NCBI GenBank assembly: GCA_017469525.1
Contig: JAFUGG010000026.1
Location: 1-64,000 of the forward strand
DNA: 64,000 nt
Source of the DNA: Bacteroidaceae bacterium
GTDB taxonomy: Bacteria; Bacteroidota; Bacteroidia; Bacteroidales; Bacteroidaceae
Reading direction: 5' to 3'
Numbering within the stretch: the stretch's first letter is position 1; every line of letters begins with the position of its first letter. A program made the position numbers and the translations under genes. Positions 42,601-50,395 of this stretch are shown in pieces. The notes under the pieces were generated by a model. It saw only the letters and a program-made list of their open reading frames with translations, was not told the origin of the DNA and did no database searches.

Positions 42601-44505
42601 AACATCCAGACATCTGCTGCGGCAGCCATCGTGACCTTCAGCACAACAGCCAACGAAAGCACAGAGGCTCGCACAGCTACCATCACACTCGTCTATGGCA
42701 ACTACACCAAGGCTGTCACCGTCACACAGGAAGGCTATGAAGCTCCCGTCGCTGACTATGCCGAGCTGCCCTTCGAGTTCAACGGAAAGGTAGCAGACAT
42801 TGCAGAGACTGTCGGCCTGACACACGAAGGCATCGACAGCAAGGACTATGCTGCTGCTCCCTACCTGAAGTTCAACACCACAGGCGACTATCTGCTCCTT
42901 GCCTTCAACGAGCGTCCCGGCGTGCTCAGTTTCGACATCAAGGGCAACAGCTTCGCCGACGGCATCTTCACCGTGCAGACCTCTGAGGACGGCGTTACCT
43001 TTGACGAACTGCAGTCCTATTCCGAGGAACTTGCTGCAAGCGACGTCCTGAGCGAAGAGTTCACCAACCTTGGCGAGAACGTTCGCTACATCAAGTGGCT
43101 CTACAGTGAAAAGGTAAGCGGCAACGTCGGCCTTGGCAACATCAAGCTCGCCAAGTACGAAGAGCCCAGGCCTGCCATCTACGTCCGTCCCACCGAAATT
43201 GCTGCCACAGCCGAGGGCGAGACAGGCACACTCACCATCACTACCGAGAACCTCACGCTCACACCCAACGATCAGCTCTTTATCGAGTTCCACGATGCCG
43301 ACGGCGGTCCGCTGCCCGCAGCTCCCGACTGGATTACCACTGAGATTACGACAGGCGAGGCTGGCTTCGTTGTCAACTACACCATCGCAGCCAACCAGGG
43401 TGAGGCTCGCTCCACCTTCTTCCAGGTCGTTGCAGCAGAATATAAGCTCTTCTCCAACGCCGTTACCGTCAGCCAGGAGGCTTACGAAGCTCCCGCCACG
43501 GGCGACCAGTACGAGCTCTTCTATGGCGACCTCGTGGAGGGCGACTACATCATCTACTACGACGGCAAGGCCATGAGCAACGAAGTAGCAAACAATCGTC
43601 TGCAATATGCAGAGGTAACGCCCGAGAATGATGTCATCACCACCGACAACGAGGCTATCGTATGGCACATCGCTCCCAGCGGCGACTACTGGACCATCTA
43701 CAGCCCTGCTGCAAAGGCCTATGCCGCAGGTACTGGTGTGAGGAACCAGGCTCAGATGCTCGTCGATGCCGACGACAAGGCTCTCTGGAGCGTTGAAGCA
43801 ATGGCGACACATGTGGCACATGAGTTCACGAACAAGGCCAACGATGCAGCCGGTGTCAATGCTATCCTCAGGAACAACGGTACCTATGGCTTCGCATGCT
43901 ACAGCAGCAGTACAGGCGGTGCATTGCAGCTCTACAAGAAGGTAGATGCTACTCCCGAACCCGAGTATCAGACCGTCACCGTCACCGAGGCTGGCTATGC
44001 CACATTCGTTGCCACACACGACCTCGAGATTCCTGCCGGTGCCAACATCCAGGTTTATACTGTTCAGGTAGAGGAAACGGCTCAGCTCCTGCCCGTCGAG
44101 GGTTACATCCCCTCTTACGAGGCAGTATTGGTTAAGGCAGGTGCAGGCGAGTACAACTTCCCGTACACCGACGAGGAGGTAGCTCCCTTCAAGGTCAACG
44201 ACCTCCGCTTCAACAGAGCAGACCTCACAGCCGACGGCCAGCAGTACATCCTGGCTAACGGTGAAAACGGCGTAGGCTTCTACAAGGCAACACAGGGCAC
44301 CACCATTCCCGCATTCAAGGCCTTCCTCTATATCCAGAATGGCGTCAAGGGCTTCTATGGCTTCGACGATGACGATGCAACTGGAATAAATGAAGAATTA
44401 AGAATGAAGAATGAAGAATCTTCAATCTACAACCTTGCCGGTCAGCGCATCCAGAAGATACAGCGCGGCATCAACATCGTAGGCGGCAAAAAGATTCTCA
44501 AGTAA
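39628..44505 (+). CDS. Large multidomain surface protein with chitobiase-C, OB-like and BACON domains
   Basis: The 1625 residues start at the ATG at 39628 with a signal peptide (MKQNLLNKLWLRV...VMAEE); an upstream ATG at 39568 would hide it. Two copies of the chitobiase C-terminal-like domain (CATPTFSPAAGTY...YYTTDGTEPTANS and TFSMDPGTY...YYTTDGTEPTPNS) alternate with two OB-like DUF6359-type domains (DPYTVADARAAIDAG, VQVGDTVVVYGNL). Then BACON-type domains follow (PTITVDEPTINIAHD, YLAPVINAEDVTLAYD). The C-terminal tail is YNLAGQRIQKIQRGINIV.GGKK. Likely surface-anchored adhesin or glycan-binding protein; the ligand is not readable. A paralogue is at 46984. Confidence 0.82.
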   Translation: MKQNLLNKLWLRVCMLAAIMTTALAGTVMAEEVTLKAGTNASACTVNETDGMKVGTSKAGGDMSITVPAGTVTLKFYAAAWKGVSGLSLNLSLDDAAATASPASIALTADNGITNNSPFTLSGEESSFEYSISLTGINAETTVKLTSSAAKRFVVWGASAEVSSEEPTQCATPTFSPAAGTYAQPVEVSINCATEAATVYYTTDGTEPTANSLVYEGPFVLEETTTVKAIAYCDGLDGSSVASATYTFISFEHNGTQEDPYTVADARAAIDAGAGTTGVYAKGVVTAIPTAWSEQHSNITFNFVDAEGDNNFLQAYRCVSTNDADASTVQVGDTVVVYGNLTKYNTTYEFAQGCQLVSLIHPSAAVETPTFSMDPGTYNGEISVELFCLTEGATIYYTTDGTEPTPNSTVFGAQDEIIIEQTTVIKAIAVKDGEQSLLATAVYHICSADAPYSVAQALESPEGENVYVRGIVSTVTEVSTNYGNATYRISDDGSTDTEMIVYRGLYIDGDPFQTEDQIQVGDEVVVMGNLVVYNGTNQLAQGNQLVSLDRIVPPVFTVRETEINVAADATSAYTYVGIENIDWEVNTPFVQFFDVNADGTATEASQPDWINEAGVTQNGLMLSFSQNTNEEARTAFLKVGVTLDGTTYYSDLITLTQAGYVAPARYVVVSRESQVQQITSGRRYIIAAEKTTDNSGKMVVMGGADASTSTLRYRSAVNTDYYFFSSEMELAADAGVSEFIICGPDVEGYYTIYDEAAGAYLSSPAAMYLRTQQYVDDNARWKINFNEENSDPQSPITIVVKRGDEEGSSNNYGSISYRTGTDEDVFEASSVRSTPDQGIYLYQKMEYDELVQPTITVDEPTINIAHDQTHVEFTCNVENPMTGAAFIATTDASWITNITTSQKVDGMILVDCEANSSDVQRQATITVTYGSIDSQVNVTVVQAPYEYLAPVINAEDVTLAYDATEGSIEYSVENPEQGAEMSAYTEADWITNIQTSAAAAIVTFSTTANESTEARTATITLVYGNYTKAVTVTQEGYEAPVADYAELPFEFNGKVADIAETVGLTHEGIDSKDYAAAPYLKFNTTGDYLLLAFNERPGVLSFDIKGNSFADGIFTVQTSEDGVTFDELQSYSEELAASDVLSEEFTNLGENVRYIKWLYSEKVSGNVGLGNIKLAKYEEPRPAIYVRPTEIAATAEGETGTLTITTENLTLTPNDQLFIEFHDADGGPLPAAPDWITTEITTGEAGFVVNYTIAANQGEARSTFFQVVAAEYKLFSNAVTVSQEAYEAPATGDQYELFYGDLVEGDYIIYYDGKAMSNEVANNRLQYAEVTPENDVITTDNEAIVWHIAPSGDYWTIYSPAAKAYAAGTGVRNQAQMLVDADDKALWSVEAMATHVAHEFTNKANDAAGVNAILRNNGTYGFACYSSSTGGALQLYKKVDATPEPEYQTVTVTEAGYATFVATHDLEIPAGANIQVYTVQVEETAQLLPVEGYIPSYEAVLVKAGAGEYNFPYTDEEVAPFKVNDLRFNRADLTADGQQYILANGENGVGFYKATQGTTIPAFKAFLYIQNGVKGFYGFDDDDATGINEELRMKNEESSIYNLAGQRIQKIQRGINIVGGKKILK

Positions 44506-44541
44506 GAAGATAATTAGAAAATTAGAGAATTAGAAGCATAG

Positions 44542-44576
44542 GGCTCGTTCATGCCAAGTCATGGACGAGCCTTTTT
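44542..44576 (+). terminator. Terminator of the surface-protein gene
   Basis: GGCTCGTTCATG / CATGGACGAGCC stem with a 6-base loop and five T residues, 36 bp past the stop codon. A 9-bp GGACTCTAA microrepeat (44580-44620) follows. Confidence 0.9.
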
Positions 44577-44796
44577 CTTTAAGGTCCCTAAGGACTCTAA
44601 GGTCTTTAAAGTCTTCAAAAAAGCCCCATTTCATCGGGAAAAAGTAACGGTTAACGTTTAAAGTTTAACGGTTAAAGAAAATCGAATAAATTCTAAGGAG
44701 TTGAGGAGGAAAGGAGTTTTTTACCACGAACTTAAGTCGACGGCCGTAGGGGAAGTCAATGAACTTTAACCTTTTTCCGCGCATAAAAAGCGCGCC

Positions 44797-44834
44797 TTCT
44801 TGCGCTCCATAGGTGCTCAGGCGCATGCGGAGGT
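44797..44834. repeat. GCGCTCCA-TAGGTGCTC repeat
   Basis: Closely matches 50286-50322, where the same sequence interrupts a hairpin of another repeat. It may be a tiny inserting palindrome. No gene is seen elsewhere in 44621-44956. Confidence 0.65.
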
Positions 44835-44956
44835 GCAAAAGCATCAAAGAAGGCTGCAAAGCAGTCTCGAAGCAGTCAACCTTTAACCTTTAACCATTAA
44901 TCCGTGTCATCTTTTTCCCTTTTTTCTTTTTTAAAGAAAATAATTATATGTTTTTC

Positions 44957-44987
44957 TTTGTCGCTATCGTAGAAATATATAATTTTG
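44957..44987 (+). promoter_or_regulatory. Promoter of the DUF3791/DUF3990 cassette
   Basis: TTTG (44957-44960), 19 bp, TAATTTTG (44980-44987), 48 bp upstream of the ATG at 45036. Confidence 0.6.
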
Positions 44988-45035
44988 CGTGCGAATATAA
45001 ATAATAAACCCTCAAACCAAACCTAACCATCAAAG

Positions 45036-45257
45036 ATGTCGAAGAAGTTGCGTGATAAAGTAGAATATCTTGTCTTGCTGATAGCGGAGTTTGCCGTTCG
45101 CTGCAAGGTGACGGAAGCGCAATCCTACCGCTACCTCAACCAGTACGGCGCTCTGGCATTGTGTGACAAGCACTACAACATCATGCACACACTTTCTGTT
45201 GAGGAGAATGTCGAAACCCTGCAATCCTATTGCCGACGGAAAGGAGGTACATTATGA
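45036..45257 (+). CDS. DUF3791 small protein
   Basis: The 73 residues (KVEYLVLLIAEFAVRCKVTEAQSYRYLNQYGALAL...HTLSVEENVETLQSYCRRKGG) match the DUF3791 family, which regularly precedes a DUF3990 gene in Bacteroidales. Its TGA overlaps the next ATG (ATGA at 45254), so the products are made together. It is a probable antitoxin or partner, not shown experimentally as far as I know. Confidence 0.8.
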   Translation: MSKKLRDKVEYLVLLIAEFAVRCKVTEAQSYRYLNQYGALALCDKHYNIMHTLSVEENVETLQSYCRRKGGTL

Positions 45258-45730
45258 TACTCTATCACGGCTCAACAATCGACATCGAAAAGATAGACCT
45301 CGCCAAGTCCAAACCAAACAAAGACTTTGGTAAAGCATTCTATCTTTCCCTTGACAAAGAACAAGCCATGGAGATGGCACAGTTTAAGGCTGAGTTCGAA
45401 GATGGAACGCCAGTCGTCAATGCGTACGAGTTTGACGAAGATAACTTGCAGCAATTTCGCTATAAGCGCTTCGAAGACTATACCGAAGAATGGGCGCACT
45501 TCGTCTATGACCACCGAACAGAGCCAAACGGGAAAACCTTGCACGACTACGACATCGTGTATGGTCCGATAGCAAACGACCGTATCGGAGCACAGATAAC
45601 TCGTTTCAAGCAAGGCTACATTACCTTCGACGAGTTTCTTCGTCGCATCCAATACATCAAAGGCATAACCTTTCAATATGCCTTCTGCACGCAAAAGGCA
45701 ATAGAGAAACTCATAAAGAAGCAAAAATAA
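45254..45730 (+). CDS. DUF3990 protein, ADP-ribosyltransferase-like candidate toxin
   Basis: The 158 residues start at the ATG overlapping the DUF3791 stop; the frame upstream (to 45230) is unlikely. MILYHGSTIDIEKIDL, NKDFGKAFYLSLDKEQAMEMA and YDIVYGPIANDRIG follow DUF3990. The YHGS and DFGxxFYLS segments recall the H-Y signature of ADP-ribosyltransferase folds, hence the candidate toxin call. Target unknown. It is followed two bases later by a small gene. Confidence 0.78.
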   Translation: MILYHGSTIDIEKIDLAKSKPNKDFGKAFYLSLDKEQAMEMAQFKAEFEDGTPVVNAYEFDEDNLQQFRYKRFEDYTEEWAHFVYDHRTEPNGKTLHDYDIVYGPIANDRIGAQITRFKQGYITFDEFLRRIQYIKGITFQYAFCTQKAIEKLIKKQK

Positions 45731-45732
45731 GA

Positions 45733-45951
45733 ATGAAAGTCTCTCAGGCAGAATTCCAAAACATGAAGGAGGAGATTGTGAAAGACCTCATTGCCCGTCT
45801 CATGGAAGAACAAGGTCTCACAATGCAAGAAGCCTTTGAAAAGGTCTATGCCTCACGCCTGTTCGAGAAACTCAGCGACCCAAAGACAGGATTGTACTTC
45901 CAATCGTCTGGCTATGCCTATAGCTACTTAGAAGAAGAACTTAACTCATAA
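45733..45951 (+). CDS. Small third protein of the DUF3990 cassette
   Basis: The 72 residues (EFQNMKEEIVKDLIARLMEEQGLTMQEAFEKVYASRLFEKLSDPKTGLYFQSSGYAYSYLEEEL) are mostly helical. Relatives of this type accompany DUF3990 genes, so the function is probably linked; I do not know a name. It begins two bases after the DUF3990 stop. It is a second antitoxin candidate. Confidence 0.65.
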   Translation: MKVSQAEFQNMKEEIVKDLIARLMEEQGLTMQEAFEKVYASRLFEKLSDPKTGLYFQSSGYAYSYLEEELNS

Positions 45952-45955
45952 TACA

Positions 45956-46081
45956 AACTCAAAACAACCCTCAAGCCAAACCCAAATAGTTTCCAAAGCA
46001 TTCGTCTTTAACTCCTTTCACTCCTTTAACTTCATTAACTCCCAAATAAAATATTATCCAACTCAAAACAACCCTCAAGCC
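45956..46081. repeat. Cassette-flanking repeat, copy 1
   Basis: A 22-bp direct repeat (45956-45977 and 46060-46081, AACTCAAAACAACCCTCAAG then CC) encloses TCGTCTTTAACTCC and ATTAACTCCCAAATAAAA segments. Copy 2 has the same order at 46851-46966. A remnant (ACCCTCAAACCAAACC) lies at 45012-45027, before the DUF3791 gene. Confidence 0.88.
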
Positions 46082-46116
46082 GAGAGTCTTGTCAAGTAGG
46101 TTTTGAACACAAGAAT

Positions 46117-46434
46117 ATGGAACAGAAGCAGCAAATCATGCAAGCGATAGCCAAGCGAGCACATGAGGTGACTCATCCTGGCTCTACGGTCCTGCTCTTT
46201 GGCTCCCAAGCCCGAGGCGATGCCCGCCCGGATTCCGACTGGGATGTACTCATATTGCTGAACAAAGAGCGTATCTCACCTGAGGACAGAGACAAGGTGA
46301 GCTATCCGTTGCGTGAACTGGGATGGCAAATAAATGCGATGGTAAACCCCATCATGTTCACAACTAAAGAATGGGAAAGCAAAAGCTTCACGCCATTCTA
46401 CAAAAATGTAATGAAGGAAGGAGTCGTGTTATGA
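46117..46434 (+). CDS. MNT nucleotidyltransferase, MNT/HEPN module
   Basis: The 105 residues have the minimal nucleotidyltransferase signature GSQARGDARPDSDWDVLIL (catalytic D41 and D43). In MNT/HEPN (type VII) modules such proteins AMPylate the HEPN toxin and act as antitoxin. The stop overlaps the HEPN start (ATGA at 46431). The pair lies between two copies of the cassette-flanking repeat. Confidence 0.88.
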   Translation: MEQKQQIMQAIAKRAHEVTHPGSTVLLFGSQARGDARPDSDWDVLILLNKERISPEDRDKVSYPLRELGWQINAMVNPIMFTTKEWESKSFTPFYKNVMKEGVVL

Positions 46435-46847
46435 GTCTGTCAGCAGAAGAACGAAAAGCGATTGTGACATTTCGCATAGAAAAAGCCTTCAGAGCTTACA
46501 ATGAAGCCGTCGGAGTCATTGGAAACAAGTATTGGGAAACAATAGCCAACCGACTATACTATGCTGCATACAATGCAGTCTCGGCCCTCTTGGTAGCCAA
46601 TGGCGATACAGTACACACGCACAGCGGTGTCATACACCTCTTTGGCCTGCATTTCATCCAAGAAAAAAGGATGTCGGCAGATATGGGACGTTTGTATCAC
46701 AATCTGTTCACACTTCGGCAGACAGGCGACTACGATGATACCTATGGGCTGTCAGCAGAAGACGTAATGCCATATGTTGAGCCGACGAAGTTGCTCATAA
46801 ATCAAGTCGCAGAGTTAGCAAAACAATTAATAGACAAGCAAGAATAA
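46431..46847 (+). CDS. HEPN domain protein, candidate toxin
   Basis: The 138 residues start at the ATG overlapping the MNT stop. NRLYYAAYNAVSALLVANG and GRLYHNLFTLRQTGDYDDTYG match UPF0332-type HEPN proteins. The canonical RNase motif R-x4-6-H is not obvious, so activity is uncertain. It is coupled to the MNT gene and could be an RNase-type toxin or a nucleotide-binding partner. Confidence 0.82.
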   Translation: MSLSAEERKAIVTFRIEKAFRAYNEAVGVIGNKYWETIANRLYYAAYNAVSALLVANGDTVHTHSGVIHLFGLHFIQEKRMSADMGRLYHNLFTLRQTGDYDDTYGLSAEDVMPYVEPTKLLINQVAELAKQLIDKQE

Positions 46848-46850
46848 TAA

Positions 46851-46966
46851 CAACCCTCTAACCAAACCACAATAGCACCCCCAACTATCGTCTTTAACTC
46901 CTTTCACTTCTTTAATTTCATTAACTCCCAAATAAAACATCATACAACTCAACAATAACAAAAACT
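46851..46966. repeat. Cassette-flanking repeat, copy 2
   Basis: ACAACCCTCTAACCAAACC, then ATCGTCTTTAACTCCTTTCA and ATTAACTCCCAAATAAAA, then AACTCAACAATAAC. Same order as copy 1, on the far side of the MNT/HEPN pair. Confidence 0.85.
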
Positions 46967-46983
46967 ATTTAAAACTTATTTTT

Positions 46984-49854
46984 ATGAAACAAAAACTATT
47001 TTTCAACAAACTCTGGCTGCGTGTCGGGATGATCGTAGCCATCATGACAACAGCCCTAAGCGGAACAGCATGGGCAGAAGACGTAACAGTTGACGTTACT
47101 AGTCTTGGAACCCAAACATGGTCAAACTATAGCCTTGTTTCTGGAAATGTCACAATTTCAACAAACGTAGGAACAGGTTCTGCACCAACCACTAACAACG
47201 CTCAATATCGATGGAAAACTGGGAATATTATTACTATCTCCACTTCCACGGGTACATTGAAAACTATTCAATTCAAGACTAATTCTACTGAGGCCTATGG
47301 TCCCAAATGTCTTAATTATGGTGGAAGTGCAATAACAAATAGTGGGACGAGTTATACTTGGACAGCGCCCTCAGACATCACTTCTGCTGATTTTAATGTG
47401 ACATCTGAAGCTCGCCTCACAGAAATACACGTAACATATACGACTGGTGGTTCTGGCGGTGGTGGCGACACTCCTAGCCCTACTGAAGGAACAGGAACAA
47501 TTACCTTTGGCACGGGTAAAACAACTATTAATAGTGCCAGCGTTACTGGAGATGACGATTTAGGTAATACTTGGACTATAACAACTGTAGGAACAACCAG
47601 TTTTACTGCCAATTCTGCTTATTATCAAGTTGGTTCAGGAAGTAAGCCTGCAACAAGCATTACATTTACTACAACCCTTGCCAGTGAGTTGAACATCACC
47701 GCTATGAGTGCAAAGTTTGGTGGCTTCAGCGGTACTGCTGGTACTGTAACTTTGAAAGTTGGCGATACAACTATAGGCACAGGAAGCCTTAATGGAACTA
47801 GTGATGTGACAGTAAATTCTACATCTGCAGCAACAGGTACGGTTCTTACTGTTACAGTAACAGGAATTGCGAAGGGTGTGAAGTGTTATTACATCAGTTA
47901 CACATGCACTTCTTCCACAGATCCCACTTGTGAAACTCCTACCTTCTCTCCTGCCGCAGGCACATACACCTCTGCTCAGAATGTAACAATCAGCACTGAG
48001 ACTGCGGGTGCAACAATCTACTACACCACAGACGGCACAGATCCAACAACAAGCAGCACACAGTATAGTGGTGCCATTAACGTAAGCAGCACAACCACCA
48101 TCAAGGCCATTGCAGCTGCTGAAGATCACAACAATAGCCCTGTAGCAAGTGCAACTTATACTATTGTTCCTCTTGAACATGCTGGCACACAGGCAGACCC
48201 CTATACTGTTGCTGATGCTCACACTGCTATTGATGCAGGTGTGGGCACCGCTAGTGTATATGCAACAGGTATTGTGTCTAAAATAGTAACTGCTTACAAC
48301 TCTCAGTTCGGCAACATTTCATACAACATTTCTACTGATGGCACAACAACTAGCGACCAATTGGAGGTATTCCGTGGCAAAGGTATAGATGGTGCGAACT
48401 TCACCTCCGCAGATGATATTCAGGTTGGTGATGTGGTTGTTGTTAAAGGTAACCTAACCAAGTACAATAGCACATATGAATTTGAAGAAGGTAATCAACT
48501 TGTCAGCATTGTTCATCCTGCTACCATCACTGTTACCTCAACAGCTATCGATGTTCCTGCTGCAGGTGAAGATGATGTCATCGATGTTACCTATAAAAAC
48601 ATTACGTCGGTTGTTGCTGAAGTTCAATTCTTCGAGGCTGACGGAGTAACTCCTGCTACCTACGATTGGATTACTGCATCCATCAACAGCGATAACGATA
48701 TTGAGTACAATGTTGATGCCAACACAGGTGAAGCCCGTACTGCTTACATGAAGGTCTATGCCCTTGATAATGAAGCAAACGATGTTTATTCAGGCCTCAT
48801 CACCGTCACCCAGGCTGCTTATGTGGCTCCATTCGATGAAACAACTTGGACTCTTGCCACTTCTATCACTTCTGGCAAGCATTACATCATTGTCGGAATG
48901 AATGACGACGATGCTTATGCAATGGGTGAGCAAAAGTCAAATAATCGTGCAGGTGTAAGTGTAACCGTCAGTGGAACTACAGCTACTGTTTCGAGCGCTG
49001 ATGTCCATGAGGTGGTTATCTATGGTCCTGATGCAGCAGGATTATATACCATCTACGATGGAACAGGTTATCTCTATGCAGCATCAAGTACTGCAAACAA
49101 TTTGAAGACAGAAGCCACAGTTAATAACAATGCTCGTTGGGAGATTACCTTCAATGGAGGTGTTGCTTCTATTGTTGCAACACAAAGTTCAAACCGCAAT
49201 GTGATGCGATTCAATTACAACGGTGGAAGTCCTCTCTTTGCTTGCTATGCTTCTGCTACACAGTCTGCCGTTAGTCTCTACGAGAAGGCTGGCGAGGCTA
49301 CTCCCACAGAATCTGTTACTGTTACCGATGCAGGCTATGCAACCTATTGCAGCGAGAATGCTCTTAACTTTACAGGCTCCAGCATCAAGGCATACGTCGG
49401 AACTAAGAATGGCGACAAGCTGACCTTCACTCCCATCAATCAGGTTCCTGCAAGCACCGGTATGCTCTTGGTGGCTGAAGGTGGTGCAATTGTTGACGTG
49501 CCTGTGAGTGTTTCTCCTGAGACTGTTCAGAATAACTGCTTAACTGGTGTCAACAAGGCAACTACTCTGACAGCAAACGACTATATCCTGAATGTAGTTA
49601 ACGGTGGTGCAGGCTTCTATAAGGCTGGCTCATACACAGCGCTCGGTGCCCACAAGGCATACATTCCCGCTGCTGTTGGCGGCAGCGTGAAGGGCTTTGT
49701 TATCGACTTCGACGACGATGCAACAGGCATTAGCCTGATGGAAGATGGAAGAAGTCAGATGGAAGACGGTGTCATCTACAACCTCGCTGGTCAGCGCATC
49801 AGCAAGATGCAGCGTGGCATCAATATCGTGAACGGTAAAAAGATTTTGAAGTAA
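46984..49854 (+). CDS. Surface protein with chitobiase-C and OB-like domains, paralogue of 39628
   Basis: The 956 residues begin with almost the same signal peptide as the 39628 product (MKQKLFFNKLWLRVGMIVAIM). A long Thr/Ser-rich region with a GGSGGGGDTPSP linker precedes a chitobiase C-terminal-like domain (TPTFSPAAGTYTS, YYTTDGTDPTTSS), an OB-like DUF6359-type domain (DPYTVADAHTAIDAG, QVGDVVVVKGNL) and a BACON-like one. The end is YNLAGQRISKMQRGINIV.GKK. Codons are more A/T-rich than in 39628, which suggests separate histories. Likely surface-located; ligand unknown. Confidence 0.8.
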   Translation: MKQKLFFNKLWLRVGMIVAIMTTALSGTAWAEDVTVDVTSLGTQTWSNYSLVSGNVTISTNVGTGSAPTTNNAQYRWKTGNIITISTSTGTLKTIQFKTNSTEAYGPKCLNYGGSAITNSGTSYTWTAPSDITSADFNVTSEARLTEIHVTYTTGGSGGGGDTPSPTEGTGTITFGTGKTTINSASVTGDDDLGNTWTITTVGTTSFTANSAYYQVGSGSKPATSITFTTTLASELNITAMSAKFGGFSGTAGTVTLKVGDTTIGTGSLNGTSDVTVNSTSAATGTVLTVTVTGIAKGVKCYYISYTCTSSTDPTCETPTFSPAAGTYTSAQNVTISTETAGATIYYTTDGTDPTTSSTQYSGAINVSSTTTIKAIAAAEDHNNSPVASATYTIVPLEHAGTQADPYTVADAHTAIDAGVGTASVYATGIVSKIVTAYNSQFGNISYNISTDGTTTSDQLEVFRGKGIDGANFTSADDIQVGDVVVVKGNLTKYNSTYEFEEGNQLVSIVHPATITVTSTAIDVPAAGEDDVIDVTYKNITSVVAEVQFFEADGVTPATYDWITASINSDNDIEYNVDANTGEARTAYMKVYALDNEANDVYSGLITVTQAAYVAPFDETTWTLATSITSGKHYIIVGMNDDDAYAMGEQKSNNRAGVSVTVSGTTATVSSADVHEVVIYGPDAAGLYTIYDGTGYLYAASSTANNLKTEATVNNNARWEITFNGGVASIVATQSSNRNVMRFNYNGGSPLFACYASATQSAVSLYEKAGEATPTESVTVTDAGYATYCSENALNFTGSSIKAYVGTKNGDKLTFTPINQVPASTGMLLVAEGGAIVDVPVSVSPETVQNNCLTGVNKATTLTANDYILNVVNGGAGFYKAGSYTALGAHKAYIPAAVGGSVKGFVIDFDDDATGISLMEDGRSQMEDGVIYNLAGQRISKMQRGINIVNGKKILK

Positions 49855-49860
49855 AAAATA

Positions 49861-49910
49861 AGGACCTTAGGGTCTCTAAGGACTTTAGGGACCTTAAGGA
49901 CTTTAAAACA
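49861..49910. repeat. GGACTTTAG 9-bp microrepeat
   Basis: Five 9-bp units between the surface-protein stop and the small peptide gene. Confidence 0.85.
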
Positions 49911-49921
49911 AGAAAACAACA

Positions 49922-50110
49922 ATGAAAAAGACATATATCACACCCGAAGCACTCACAGTGGTGCTCGGCTCAAGCACAAGTATCCTCACTGGTTCTGCAG
50001 ACCTCCACGATGATGGTAATGGCAACATTATAGGTGGATTGCAGGAAGGCAATGCTGGAGGTCCAGGCCTTACCAAGGAAAGCAAGAACGTCTGGGACGA
50101 GGAATGGTAA
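49922..50110 (+). CDS. Small peptide ending KESKNVWDEEW, copy 1
   Basis: 62 residues: MKKTYITPEALTVVL at the start, a Gly/Asn-rich middle and KESKNVWDEEW at the end. The paralogue at 53221 shares MK.TYITPE and KESK..WDEEW. No hydrophobic signal peptide or lipobox is clear. The conserved ends with a variable middle suggest a precursor peptide or a processed signal; function unknown to me. It lies 67 bp after a surface-protein stop. Confidence 0.8.
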   Translation: MKKTYITPEALTVVLGSSTSILTGSADLHDDGNGNIIGGLQEGNAGGPGLTKESKNVWDEEW

Positions 50111-50180
50111 TCAGACCCTAAGGACCCTAAGGACCCTAAGGACCCTAAGGACTTTAGGGACTTTAAGGACTTTAGGGACA
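50111..50180. repeat. CCCTAAGGA 9-bp microrepeat
   Basis: Seven 9-bp units of GACCCTAAG/GACTTTAGG that continue at 50346-50381, interrupted by a palindromic element (50187-50345). Confidence 0.88.
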
Positions 50181-50186
50181 GTTCGG

Positions 50187-50345
50187 ACGGATTTAAAATC
50201 CGGCCGGAGGGGATATAGGCATTTGCAATGCCGAAACTCTTATTTCGCGGGATTACAAATCCCTATATTCAACGCTGTCGGATTCTTGCGCTCCAGTAGG
50301 TGCTCGGGCGCAGGCGGAGTCAAATCCGACAGGACAGGAGACCTT
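50187..50345. repeat. Palindrome-rich element, second copy of the 7283 family
   Basis: Shares GCATTTGCAATGC, CGGGATTACAAATCCC and GTCGGATT...AAATCCGAC with 7299-7436. The last hairpin is interrupted by about 35 bp at 50286-50322 (GCGCTCCAGTAGGTGCTCGG), which also occurs near 44797. The element sits inside the 9-bp microrepeat array. Confidence 0.85.
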
Positions 50346-50395
50346 AACGACTTTAGGGACTTTAGGGACTTTAGGGACACTATTAAAAAAGAAAC

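Noticed and set aside
42376..44019. 547-codon frame opposite the first surface protein
   Set aside because: Antisense to a protein with clear domains; Cys/Val-rich product typical of a shadow frame.
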